Below, one piece after another: positions 1 to 8,096 of a stretch of DNA of 64,000 nucleotides. This DNA comes from Pseudomonas paralactis. Its GTDB lineage: Bacteria; Pseudomonadota; Gammaproteobacteria; Pseudomonadales; Pseudomonadaceae. The notes under the pieces are model-generated. The model was given only the letters and a program-made list of their open reading frames with translations. It searched no databases and was not told the origin of the DNA. A program made the position numbers and the translations under genes. Position 1 is the stretch's first letter; each line of letters opens with the position of its first letter. The stretch lies in contig NZ_JYLN01000005.1 of the NCBI RefSeq assembly GCF_001439735.1, forward strand, positions 186,001-250,000, given 5' to 3'.

Positions 1-82
1 TAACTCCTGAGCTGGGGAGGCCTCAGGCTAAGCTTAAAGTTAACTTTAATGTCAAGCGGGAGTCGATCACAGGCGATGCAAC

Positions 83-196
83 TGTAGGAGCGAGGGGGAC
101 GCCTGGTTCTTGCTCGCGAAGAACTCGAGGACAACGCGTTCATTCAGGATGTCAGCGTTATCGTTCAGGTTTTTCGCGAGCAAGCTCGCTCCTACA
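83..196. repeat. Degenerate REPIN
   Basis: This is a palindromic element whose right arm (TTTTTCGCGAGCAAGCTCGC followed by TCCTACA) is intact. The left arm has been altered by an insertion after GTAGGAGCGAG. The interior carries the same sequence as the other REPINs of the window, in reverse orientation (GTTATCGTT core). Bases 1-82 before it show no gene; they contain a short CCTGAG/CTCAGG dyad at about 6-26 that could be a terminator for a gene left of the window. Confidence 0.8.
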
Positions 197-207
197 GGGA
201 CACGGGC

Positions 208-702
208 TTAGCGGCGGCGGAACAGTGGCAGGGGTTCATCGGTGGCCGCTTGATAGGTCACCGAGAAATCCTTGAGACTTTCCAGCGCTTCGTAGGGGTC
301 TTTGTCGGCTCGCAACGCGAAGGCATCGAACCCGCAACGGTGCAGGTAGAACAACTGGTCGCGCAGCACATCGCCAATCGCTCGCAGCTCGCCCTTGTAA
401 CCATAACGGTCACGCAGCAGGCGGGCGTTGGAGTAGTTGCGGCCATCGGTGAACGCCGGGAAGTTCAGGGCGATAACCTGGAAGTGTTCCACGTCGGCGC
501 CGATTTCCTCGGCTTCTTCATCGGCGTCCAGCCATACACCCAAACCGCCGTCGCGGGCCTTGAGGGCGTGGCCGTGTTCGCGCCACAGGGCCAGCGGCAC
601 GATCAGGTCGTCGCAGTTGGAGATGCCGTCGAAGCTCGCGTCCTTGGGCAACAAGTGCCAGGTTTCGTCGACGACTGCGTTGTTCTTAATGATTCGCTGC
701 AT
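208..702 (-). CDS. DUF934 family protein linked to sulfite reductase
   Basis: This is a 164-residue cytoplasmic protein starting MQRIIKNN. The start is chosen because AAGGAGCG lies just upstream and because a longer reading would run deep into cysI. It overlaps the 3' end of cysI by 17 bp, so the two are almost certainly co-transcribed and translationally coupled. DUF934 proteins occur next to cysI or cysH in Pseudomonas and other proteobacteria and are thought to assist sulfite reduction, perhaps by supplying electrons or maturation; the precise role is not established. The protein has no signal peptide, membrane segment or cysteine cluster. It ends LPLFRRR. Confidence 0.85.
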   Translation of the reverse strand: MQRIIKNNAVVDETWHLLPKDASFDGISNCDDLIVPLALWREHGHALKARDGGLGVWLDADEEAEEIGADVEHFQVIALNFPAFTDGRNYSNARLLRDRYGYKGELRAIGDVLRDQLFYLHRCGFDAFALRADKDPYEALESLKDFSVTYQAATDEPLPLFRRR

Positions 703-2344
703 AGACGCGCTCCTTGAACAGGTCAATGCCGATGCGCTGGTAGGTGTCGATGAAACGCTCATCTTCGGTGCGCTGTTCGATGTACACGTCGATCAGCTTG
801 CCGATCACCTCGGGCATGGCTTCCTGGGCGAAGGATGGGCCGAGGATCTTGCCCAGGCTCGCATCGCGGCTGGCGCTGCCACCCAGGGACACTTGATAGA
901 ATTCTTCGCCTTTTTTGTCCACGCCCAGGATGCCGATGTGGCCGACGTGGTGGTGACCACAGGCGTTCATGCAACCGGAGATGTTCAGGTCCAGCTCACC
1001 GATGTCGAACAGGTAGTCCAGGTCGTCGAAACGGCGCTGGATCGATTCGGCAATCGGGATTGACTTGGCGTTGGCCAGGGAGCAGAAGTCGCCGCCCGGG
1101 CAGCAGATGATATCGGTCAACAGGCCGATATTCGGCGTGGCAAAACCGCCTTCACGCAACTCGCCCCACAGGGTGAACAGTTGGCTCTGCTCGACGTCCG
1201 CGAGAATGATGTTCTGTTCGTGGGAGGTACGCAGTTGGCCGAAGCTGTAGCGCTCGGCCAGGTCGGCTACGGCGTCCAGCTGCTTGTCGGTGATGTCGCC
1301 AGGGGCAACGCCGGTGGGCTTGAGCGACAGGGTCACGGCCACATAGCCCGGCTTCTTGTGCGCCAGGGTGTTGCGGGTGCGCCAGCGGGCGAAGCCTGGG
1401 TGTTGCTGGTCGAGTGCGGCCAGCTCGGCGTCCTGATTGCTCAGGGCCTTGTACTCAGGGTCGACAAAATGCTTGGCGACGCGGTGCACTTCGGCTTCGG
1501 TCAGGGTGGTCTGGCCGCCGCGCAGGTGTTCCATCTCGGCATCGACTTTCTGCGCGAACACCTCAGGGGTCAGCGCCTTGACCAGGATCTTGATCCGGGC
1601 CTTGTATTTGTTGTCACGACGGCCATAGCGGTTGTAAACCCGCAGGATGGCGTCGAGGTAGCTCAGCAGGTCCTGCCACGGCAGGAACTCGTTGATGAAG
1701 GCACCGACCACCGGCGTACGGCCGAGGCCGCCACCCACCAGCACACGGAAGCCCAGCTCGCCTGCAGCGTTGTACACCGGCTCCAGGCCGATGTCGTGCA
1801 CTTCGATGGCCGCACGGTCCGAGGTCGAGCCATTGATGGCGATCTTGAACTTGCGTGGCAGGTAGGCGAATTCCGGGTGGAAAGTGGTCCATTGACGCAC
1901 GATTTCGCACCACGGCCGTGGGTCGATCAGTTCGTCGGCAGCGACGCCGGCAAATTGGTCGGTGGTCACGTTGCGCAGGCAGTTACCGCTGGTCTGAATG
2001 GCGTGCATCTGCACGGTAGCCAGTTCAGCCAGGATGTCCGGCACATCTTCCAGGGCCGGCCAGTTGAACTGCACGTTCTGGCGGGTACTGATGTGGGCGT
2101 AGCCCTTGTCGAAATCGCGGGCAATCCTGGCCATCATTCGCGTCTGGCGCGAGGTCAGTTGGCCATAAGGCACGGCCACCCGCAGCATCGGCGCAAAGCG
2201 CTGAACGTAAAGGCCATTTTGCAGGCGCAGAGGGCGGAACTCTTCTTCGCTCAGTTCACCTGCTAAGTAGCGTCGGGTCTGATCACGGAACTGCTTGACG
2301 CGGTCCTCGATGATGCGCTGATCGTATTCGTCGTATACGTACAT
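686..2344 (-). CDS. cysI: Assimilatory sulfite reductase, hemoprotein subunit
   Basis: This 552-residue enzyme carries out six-electron reduction of sulfite to sulfide for cysteine synthesis, using siroheme coupled to a 4Fe-4S cluster. The duplicated nitrite/sulfite reductase ferredoxin-like and siroheme domains are present. The cluster ligands are visible as Cys415 and Cys421 (CCPGGDFC) and Cys458 and Cys462 (SGCMNACG). Basic siroheme- and sulfite-binding segments such as HISTRQNVQFNW lie near residue 84. The start MYVYDEYDQ is preferred to in-frame codons upstream because it gives the usual family length. The flavoprotein or ferredoxin partner is not in the window. It overlaps the DUF934 gene. 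Confidence 0.96.
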   Translation of the reverse strand: MYVYDEYDQRIIEDRVKQFRDQTRRYLAGELSEEEFRPLRLQNGLYVQRFAPMLRVAVPYGQLTSRQTRMMARIARDFDKGYAHISTRQNVQFNWPALEDVPDILAELATVQMHAIQTSGNCLRNVTTDQFAGVAADELIDPRPWCEIVRQWTTFHPEFAYLPRKFKIAINGSTSDRAAIEVHDIGLEPVYNAAGELGFRVLVGGGLGRTPVVGAFINEFLPWQDLLSYLDAILRVYNRYGRRDNKYKARIKILVKALTPEVFAQKVDAEMEHLRGGQTTLTEAEVHRVAKHFVDPEYKALSNQDAELAALDQQHPGFARWRTRNTLAHKKPGYVAVTLSLKPTGVAPGDITDKQLDAVADLAERYSFGQLRTSHEQNIILADVEQSQLFTLWGELREGGFATPNIGLLTDIICCPGGDFCSLANAKSIPIAESIQRRFDDLDYLFDIGELDLNISGCMNACGHHHVGHIGILGVDKKGEEFYQVSLGGSASRDASLGKILGPSFAQEAMPEVIGKLIDVYIEQRTEDERFIDTYQRIGIDLFKERVYAANH

Positions 2345-2413
2345 ATAGGTCCTGTTCTCGGCAAATCTGCGCGCACGGCCGCGCACTCCCAACGGAGCCG
2401 GCGCACGATACCA

Positions 2414-2463
2414 GTTTGCGTATATGCGCAAAAGTGATGTTTGGGTATATGCACATAACCAAA
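2414..2463. promoter_or_regulatory. Tandem operator-like dyads upstream of cysI
   Basis: Two near-palindromes lie 25 bp apart, about 70-120 bp before the cysI start: TTTGCGTATATGCGCAAA (2415-2432) and a longer one from TTTGGGTATATG to CACATAACCAAA (2440-2463). Both share GTTTGSGTATATGCRCA as a direct repeat with two differences. They look like paired binding sites of a dimeric regulator. CysB is an obvious candidate from context, but its sites are poorly conserved, so the identity is inference. Confidence 0.45.
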
Positions 2464-2577
2464 CTGACTAATGAGAACAGTTATCGCGATACCCACATTT
2501 GTCATGGGGGCAAGACTGGTCTTTACTGTGGACGAGTCTTAGTGCAGTCACCTATAAAACCGACAAGAGGCGATGCG

Positions 2578-2691
2578 ATGAGTAATTCCACCAAAGCCCG
2601 TAAACCTGACAGTACCGTTGATGCCTGGGCCATTTTGTTTCTGATTATTCTCGTGGTCGGCACCGCTGTATTTTGGGTCAGCCACCAGTAA
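2578..2691 (+). CDS. 37-residue single-pass membrane protein
   Basis: This is a small protein (MSNSTKARKPDS start) with a basic, polar N-terminus and one hydrophobic segment, roughly residues 17-34 (WAILFLIILVVGTAVFWV), ending SHQ. It is preceded by an AGAGG Shine-Dalgarno sequence and lies divergent from cysI, with the operator-like dyads between them. Its composition and isolated position suggest a genuine small inner-membrane protein of a kind common in Pseudomonas. No function can be assigned. The start at 2578 rather than further upstream is chosen from the ribosome-binding site and the lack of a plausible longer N-terminus. Confidence 0.7.
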   Translation: MSNSTKARKPDSTVDAWAILFLIILVVGTAVFWVSHQ

Positions 2692-2842
2692 TAAAACCGT
2701 TGATTGAGCAGCGATCGATATTCAATGTTCATCTGAGCGCCTGCATTTGTCAGCGCCGCCAGCGCCGGTGGATTCCGTGCGCTGGCGGTCGTTGGCAAAC
2801 CGGCGTCCTGTTGATGCGGTTCAGTTTGCATCGGCGGCTGCG

Positions 2843-3061
2843 TTAAACACCGGCCAGGTACAGCACCAGCTTGACGATGCCAAACAGCGTCAAGGCAAAC
2901 ACCACCGTGAACGCAATGCCCAGGATCACGAAGTGGCTGGGCTTGCCATGGGTGAAATCGCGGGCGCGATTCTTGCCGCTTTGCACACCGAACGCGGCGG
3001 CCGTCACGCTGTGCAGCATCTGCCAGAAGGTCGGTGGTTTGTTATCGATTGGATCGTCCAT
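2843..3061 (-). CDS. DUF2970 family small membrane protein
   Basis: This is a 72-residue protein starting MDDPIDNKPPTFWQ. It has a soluble, amphipathic N-terminus with an SVTAAAFGVQSGKNRARDF stretch and one C-terminal membrane segment (about residues 43-68, ILGIAFTVVFALTLFGIVKL). That architecture is typical of DUF2970 proteins of unknown function. It lies 52 bp downstream of the giant toxin-like gene on the same strand and could be read from it, though DUF2970 proteins are widespread housekeeping-type genes, so a dedicated immunity role is not implied. The start follows the family-like MDD opening. Confidence 0.75.
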   Translation of the reverse strand: MDDPIDNKPPTFWQMLHSVTAAAFGVQSGKNRARDFTHGKPSHFVILGIAFTVVFALTLFGIVKLVLYLAGV

Positions 3062-3113
3062 AAACCCCTCGTCAACAAGGTTCTCGTGCAGAGTATAGAC
3101 AGTCTGTCGAGGC

Positions 3114-6100
3114 TCATTTGGAAGCCAGTACCTCCAACCCCAGGAATAGCCGCTGATCAAGCGGTGGCTTGATCTCGGCTTTCTCCAGATTGACCACGGC
3201 GCGGTTGTCGGCACGCGCCTGTTCAATCAGTTCCCGGCGCGTATATCGCTGCTCACTCGGGGTTTTAAGGTGGCCGAAGTCAGGTTGGGAGGGCGGTTGA
3301 TCGACGGATGAGTAATGGAAATGGGCGTACCACAAAACATTGTCCTTACCCTTTATACCCGCCCTGATTTTGCTTTTATCGCGTACTGCATACTCGGTGA
3401 GAAAGTCACCGGCCTTCAACGGCACGCGGCTCTTCACCAGGTTGATATCGACAAAACCGTGTTTCCACAAGTAATTGACGTGGGAGGCTTTTGGGCGTTG
3501 TAACTTGTACCCTTCGCTGCAATGCTCACGGGCCTGTTGCGTTGCCTCGGCCGCCAGGCTGCGGTATTGGTCGATCAAGGCGCGAGCGCCGGGATCGTTG
3601 GCGTGATCGCGCTGGAGTTCTTCGGCAAGGGTTGTGAACTTCGCTGCGTGCTGGGTCAGTATCACATCCCACTCAAGGGGGTCGAGACTTTCCAGTCGGC
3701 CCGGGTCGCGTAGCTTTCGTTGTTGGAAGGCGATGCTGCTGTCAATGCCGGTGCGCTCGTCCCTGACGGTTTGCGCCTGTGCTTCTATGGTCTTCAGCGA
3801 ACGCTTGATTGCCGTCGGCGCGGGTGCTGAGGGCCCGACCTCTTCAACCACGTTCCATACACCTTCGCCGGGGTGTTCAAGGTAGGTGGCGAGGGTTTTC
3901 CCGGTGAGCGGGTCCTTGATATCGACGAAGTTGCCCGGTGTGTCACGCTGGGCAGGGCGCACTTCACCCACCAGTGTCCTGCGGTCACGGGTCTTGATCA
4001 CTCTTCGGTTCGGTGCTTTCTGCCGTGTGATGCGCTCGGGCGTCGGCAGTGGCGCGAAGCCTTCTTCCACCAGAATCAAATTGGCCAACTGCGCTTCAAG
4101 GCTGGTGCGGGCGTAAGCCAGGTAGTCCAGAAAGGGTTGGCGATGCTCCTCGCGAATGAAGCCGGAATTCATTTCAGCCAGTGACGTGACAGCGTTTTCC
4201 AATTGCTCATATCGCTCCAGAACGTCCTTGAGAACGTCGATCTGCTCTCGGGCCGAGTAGCCGGTGGTGGTGAGCATTTCCGTATGCGCCATCAAGCTGG
4301 TTGCCGTTCGCGTGTCGGTCAGATCGCGCACGAATGGAAATTCCGTTGGGTTGCGCGAGTCATTCATGCGATTAAACACCAAGTCCATGAACACCAGCAG
4401 GGCGTGCTGTTTGATCGCGACCGAGCGGATGTTTTGATCAGAAGGCTTGCCTTGCAAGAGTATCTGGCGCAGGGCCGGGTCTGCCTCTTTAAGTAACGTC
4501 TCGATCTTTTCAGCGGGCTCGACCATTTCCGTAAGCGCGGCAAGCTGGCGTTTTTTGGTGATGATGTAGTCGTCGTAGGCGCCGCTGATGTTTTGTGGCA
4601 GCTCCCGTGATGCGCGGGCGCTGAGTTCAGCGTCGGTTTCGCCACGATCGGTTTCCAGGGCGTCTGCCATTTTTTGCGACACCGATTCGTAGATGCCTGC
4701 CCAGAAGTCAAAGTTGCTTTTGCTTGCCCTGTTTCGTTCCCTTACATAAGTGGGGTCAGTCCTGTCGACAGCCATCAGTTCGCTGGCCTTGGCTTCGATT
4801 TTTTGCATCAGCGCCATTACCACACGGCCGTACTGCTGAAAGTTATCGAGGGCGATATTCCACTGCGTCCTGGCTTGGGCCGCCGCGACACGCCGCTTCT
4901 CATGACGGATAAGAACTTCTGCGTGCAACTTCGGTATGTTCGCGGAACTGCCCAGCAATAACCAATCCTTGCGCAGGCTTTTGCTTTGTTCAACAAGCTG
5001 GGCACGGGCGGCGTTCAGAGTGCTTTGTAGCGAAAGCGAAGTGGGTATCAGCGAGAATATTTCGGCATTCAGTGCTTGCAGTTCGGCCTTTAATACACCC
5101 AGTTTTTCGGCACGTTCCCTCTGCCATTTACTCAAGCGTTCCCGGGGCATTCCGCCCTCCAGCCTGGCGTGAGTGTCCAGGCGCCAGTGCCCCTGGTGGT
5201 CGCTTATCAGCTTGAAACCGGGGTGTTGAGGATATTGCGGGTGTACCAGATAGACCTCGTTGAATCCCGGCACCACATTGACCTGGAACAGCAACCCACC
5301 GAGGCTGGCGTGCCAGGTGCCATCTATGCGGTAAAGGCCTTTGAGCGGGCCGCTGGCTTGCGCAGCCGGCAAGGGTTCAGGCCACGGCACATTGATGTCC
5401 AGCATCGCCCTCAGTCGTTCGCTTGCGTGTGGGCTTGCCAGCGAGCGAACGAAGTCCAGGGCGGTGTGGCCTGATGCCGGGGGTTCTCCCGGCAATGACA
5501 CTGCGCCAGGGCGTATCACTGGCGCATCCTGTGGTGGCGGCAGGCCTGGAGCACGGCGCCAGGTTTCAAGGCGCAATGCGCCGTCGGTTGCACTCGGTGG
5601 CGACAACGGTTTGGCAGAAGGCGATGCGCCATGCAGCAACACCATCGCGGTATTGAGCAGCAGATCAATCAGCGCCAACTCGCGGGTGGTGGGATCGCTA
5701 CTGTCCAGGCCAGCCAAGTCCTGCTCCAGGCTGGCAACCAGCACCAGGAACCAGCCGGCCAACATGGCTGGGCCCTGTACCAAGGGCAGCAGCAATGTAT
5801 TGAACAACAGCCAGGCACCCTCCATCACAATGGCCCATCGGCTTTCGGCGTTGGAGATCGACTCGCGGTCCGCCAGGTCGACCAGTGCCCGCGCGGTGCT
5901 GCCAAACAAGTGGTTGGGCAGTTGGCCGTTGAGCTGGGACTGGAGCCATTCACCGGCGCCGTCATCGACGGCCAGGGTCGCGGGCGCTGGTTTCTCGGGT
6001 CGGTTGAACTCGTCGCCGGGCAAGAAACGGATGATGTGCGGCTCTTTGATGCCGCCGTGTGCATAGATGGGGCGCGCCTTGTCCGACAGCCAGGTCAGCA

Positions 6101-7958
6101 CGCTGTCCTGCAACGCACCTGGTTCGGCGATGGCCTCCAGCAGCGCCTGGCGCGTGGGGTATTCGTTGAGGGACTCGGCGTACAGCGGTCGGTACAGCAA
6201 GTGTGGCCCGATCTGGGAGTCGCGAGGCTCGATGATAAACATATTATTTACTTCGTCCGGCGTGGCCCCGGCTTTGCGGCACAACGCCAGGGGGCGCAGG
6301 ACGATTTCCTGATCGTTGACGAGTCTGAGCGAAGGCGTTTCTCCCATGAGTGCCTTGACATACTGGTAACCCGTCACGGTCATGCCATGCTGCTGGCGGA
6401 CCTTGAATTCCAGTGCCTGCATCGGCAGATGAGCCTTCAGTTCGCGAGTAAACAGCAACTCGCGGCGACGTGCCTCGACGGTATCGGACAGCAGCAGCTC
6501 TTTGAGGGCCTTGGGGTAGGTGGTGCCGATATCGACGCGCTGGATCAGGCCGTTGCTGCCCATCAGATAGTCTTCATTCAACCAGCCAGGCAGTGGCGTG
6601 GCTGTTGTCGAAGATAGCTTCAACGTACCTTTGGGCTTGCCGGCCAGATTCTTCAGAGCCAGCTCCGTCAGTGACATGCGCACGTGTTCGATGATTCCGG
6701 CGCCGCCCGGATAACCCGCCGCTACCGCGAAGTCCAACAGCACCGCGTCAGGGTCGAAATCACCGTGATCGGCTTGCATTTGCTTGCGCAATGCGACGCG
6801 GCTGAATGTGTGGATGTTTTCAATGCCCTCGTTGAACGATCGCCCCTGGTTTTTCTGCAGCACTTGCGCCATATCCTGCAAGTGGCGGTGATAGGCGAAA
6901 CGATCCGCGGGCTCGGCTTGCTTGAGCCATTGCGGCAGTTGCTGGCTCACAGTGCCAAGGCGCTGGGTGTCGGGCACCTTGATGTCGGTAAAAAAAACCG
7001 CCGGATCGGTGAGAGTATCCAGGCGTTGATCGAGTTTTTTTTCGTCTTGCCCCTGGAACGATAGGATTGCCAGGTCTTCGAGTTGTTGGTTGAGGATCAG
7101 CCCGGCCTGTTGTTCAAACACGTTGGCGGCAGTTTCGTTGCGTTGCCAGGCAAGGCTGTCGAACTGAAACTCGCGTTGCATCCTGCTCCCCCAGGCCTGG
7201 CTGAACGCCTCCAGCGAATCAAACGCCTGGACTGCGCCAGCTACGCTGTAGAGCAACACCTGTTTATCGCGTACCAGTAACAGGTCCGGGGTCAATACCC
7301 GCACCGTCTTGCCGACGCGGGTGAGTGTGCTCTCGATGAAATATACGTAGGTGGCGGGCGAGGAGCGGGGCAGGCGCTCACGTTGCGCCGGCCAGGCGGC
7401 AACTACCGCTAGCATGTCGCGCTGCATGTCGCTTAGCTGTGACTGGCTGGCCGCAGTGGCAATCATCTGACCATTGAGGAACTCTGCAAGCCACTGCCAG
7501 CGGCTGTTGCCATGGTTGTCGACCTGGCTCCAGTAGTCGGCCAGATCGTGCTGCATGTACAAGTAGAGGGACGCGGGAAATTCGTCAAGAATCTGGGCGA
7601 CCACCTGCATGTCGAGCGGCTGGCCATCCCCGGTCTTGAGCACGGCGGGGGGCTGTGTCGTGAGGAAGTACGGACGCTCGCGTACGGCGCGCAGGTCAAG
7701 TAACTGTGGGTTCAGTACATGGGCGACAGCCACCTCCATGAGTGCGGGGTAGGTGTATTCGCCATTGGGCTGAGGGCTGGCCAGTTTGACCGCAAGCCAG
7801 TCGAGGTTCAGCGACGGGTAGTGCTCCAGCATCCGGCTGCGCAATGCCTCGAAGACGACAGAATACAGCGCCGGCCGCGTAGCGAAGTGCTCATGCACTG
7901 CCTGGGCGGGCAGTTGGCGAAAGGCTGAGTTTAACGAGGGAGTATTGGGTTCGGTCAT
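3114..7958 (-). CDS. Giant toxin-like protein of the Pseudomonas dermonecrotic-toxin-domain (DUF6543) type
   Basis: This is a 1614-residue protein without a signal peptide. The N-terminal 650 residues resemble proteins annotated in Pseudomonas as dermonecrotic-toxin-domain (DUF6543) proteins. A module also found four times in the second giant protein of this window occurs here at about 221-260 (QVLLYSVAGAVQAFDSL) and 571-632 (GPHLLYRPLYAESL, then PGALQDSVLTWL). A strongly hydrophobic stretch at about 709-744 could insert in a membrane. A long helical, coiled-coil-rich region covers about 950-1300. The C-terminus contains LWYAHFHYSSVDQPP near residue 1545; no catalytic motif is recognised there. 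The family assignment is from recall. Function, secretion route and target are unknown, and no immunity gene is evident. Confidence 0.65.
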   Translation of the reverse strand: MTEPNTPSLNSAFRQLPAQAVHEHFATRPALYSVVFEALRSRMLEHYPSLNLDWLAVKLASPQPNGEYTYPALMEVAVAHVLNPQLLDLRAVRERPYFLTTQPPAVLKTGDGQPLDMQVVAQILDEFPASLYLYMQHDLADYWSQVDNHGNSRWQWLAEFLNGQMIATAASQSQLSDMQRDMLAVVAAWPAQRERLPRSSPATYVYFIESTLTRVGKTVRVLTPDLLLVRDKQVLLYSVAGAVQAFDSLEAFSQAWGSRMQREFQFDSLAWQRNETAANVFEQQAGLILNQQLEDLAILSFQGQDEKKLDQRLDTLTDPAVFFTDIKVPDTQRLGTVSQQLPQWLKQAEPADRFAYHRHLQDMAQVLQKNQGRSFNEGIENIHTFSRVALRKQMQADHGDFDPDAVLLDFAVAAGYPGGAGIIEHVRMSLTELALKNLAGKPKGTLKLSSTTATPLPGWLNEDYLMGSNGLIQRVDIGTTYPKALKELLLSDTVEARRRELLFTRELKAHLPMQALEFKVRQQHGMTVTGYQYVKALMGETPSLRLVNDQEIVLRPLALCRKAGATPDEVNNMFIIEPRDSQIGPHLLYRPLYAESLNEYPTRQALLEAIAEPGALQDSVLTWLSDKARPIYAHGGIKEPHIIRFLPGDEFNRPEKPAPATLAVDDGAGEWLQSQLNGQLPNHLFGSTARALVDLADRESISNAESRWAIVMEGAWLLFNTLLLPLVQGPAMLAGWFLVLVASLEQDLAGLDSSDPTTRELALIDLLLNTAMVLLHGASPSAKPLSPPSATDGALRLETWRRAPGLPPPQDAPVIRPGAVSLPGEPPASGHTALDFVRSLASPHASERLRAMLDINVPWPEPLPAAQASGPLKGLYRIDGTWHASLGGLLFQVNVVPGFNEVYLVHPQYPQHPGFKLISDHQGHWRLDTHARLEGGMPRERLSKWQRERAEKLGVLKAELQALNAEIFSLIPTSLSLQSTLNAARAQLVEQSKSLRKDWLLLGSSANIPKLHAEVLIRHEKRRVAAAQARTQWNIALDNFQQYGRVVMALMQKIEAKASELMAVDRTDPTYVRERNRASKSNFDFWAGIYESVSQKMADALETDRGETDAELSARASRELPQNISGAYDDYIITKKRQLAALTEMVEPAEKIETLLKEADPALRQILLQGKPSDQNIRSVAIKQHALLVFMDLVFNRMNDSRNPTEFPFVRDLTDTRTATSLMAHTEMLTTTGYSAREQIDVLKDVLERYEQLENAVTSLAEMNSGFIREEHRQPFLDYLAYARTSLEAQLANLILVEEGFAPLPTPERITRQKAPNRRVIKTRDRRTLVGEVRPAQRDTPGNFVDIKDPLTGKTLATYLEHPGEGVWNVVEEVGPSAPAPTAIKRSLKTIEAQAQTVRDERTGIDSSIAFQQRKLRDPGRLESLDPLEWDVILTQHAAKFTTLAEELQRDHANDPGARALIDQYRSLAAEATQQAREHCSEGYKLQRPKASHVNYLWKHGFVDINLVKSRVPLKAGDFLTEYAVRDKSKIRAGIKGKDNVLWYAHFHYSSVDQPPSQPDFGHLKTPSEQRYTRRELIEQARADNRAVVNLEKAEIKPPLDQRLFLGLEVLASK

Positions 7959-8045
7959 GACGACATGCGTTTCCTGTGTAAAACCGGTTGTGCTGAGCTG
8001 CCGGTTCAGCGGACCGAGAATCGGTCCGACACAGGAAATCGCATT
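7959..8045 (-). promoter_or_regulatory. Structured 5' leader with micro-ORF before the giant toxin-like gene
   Basis: In the mRNA sense, ATGCGATTTCCTGTGT (8044-8029) can pair with ACACAGGAAACGCAT (7979-7965), leaving one bulged base. This closes a three-way junction that holds GGACCGA-TTC-TCGGTCC and an AACCGG/CCGGTT hairpin. The strand near the start carries the AGGA ribosome-binding site. That site is well placed for a three-codon ORF, ATG TCG TCA TGA (7966-7955), whose stop overlaps the toxin ATG as ATGA. An additional hairpin, TGCGGTAA-ACGG-TTACCGCA, lies at 8059-8078, just after the metH stop. Confidence 0.5.
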
Positions 8046-8096
8046 GAGTCATCGTAGGTGCGGTAAACGGTTACCGCAGCCAGTAGCAGCGTTACC

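Noticed and set aside
2843..3061. DUF2970 protein as an immunity factor for the giant protein
   Set aside because: The family is common in bacteria without such toxins; only its position suggests a link.
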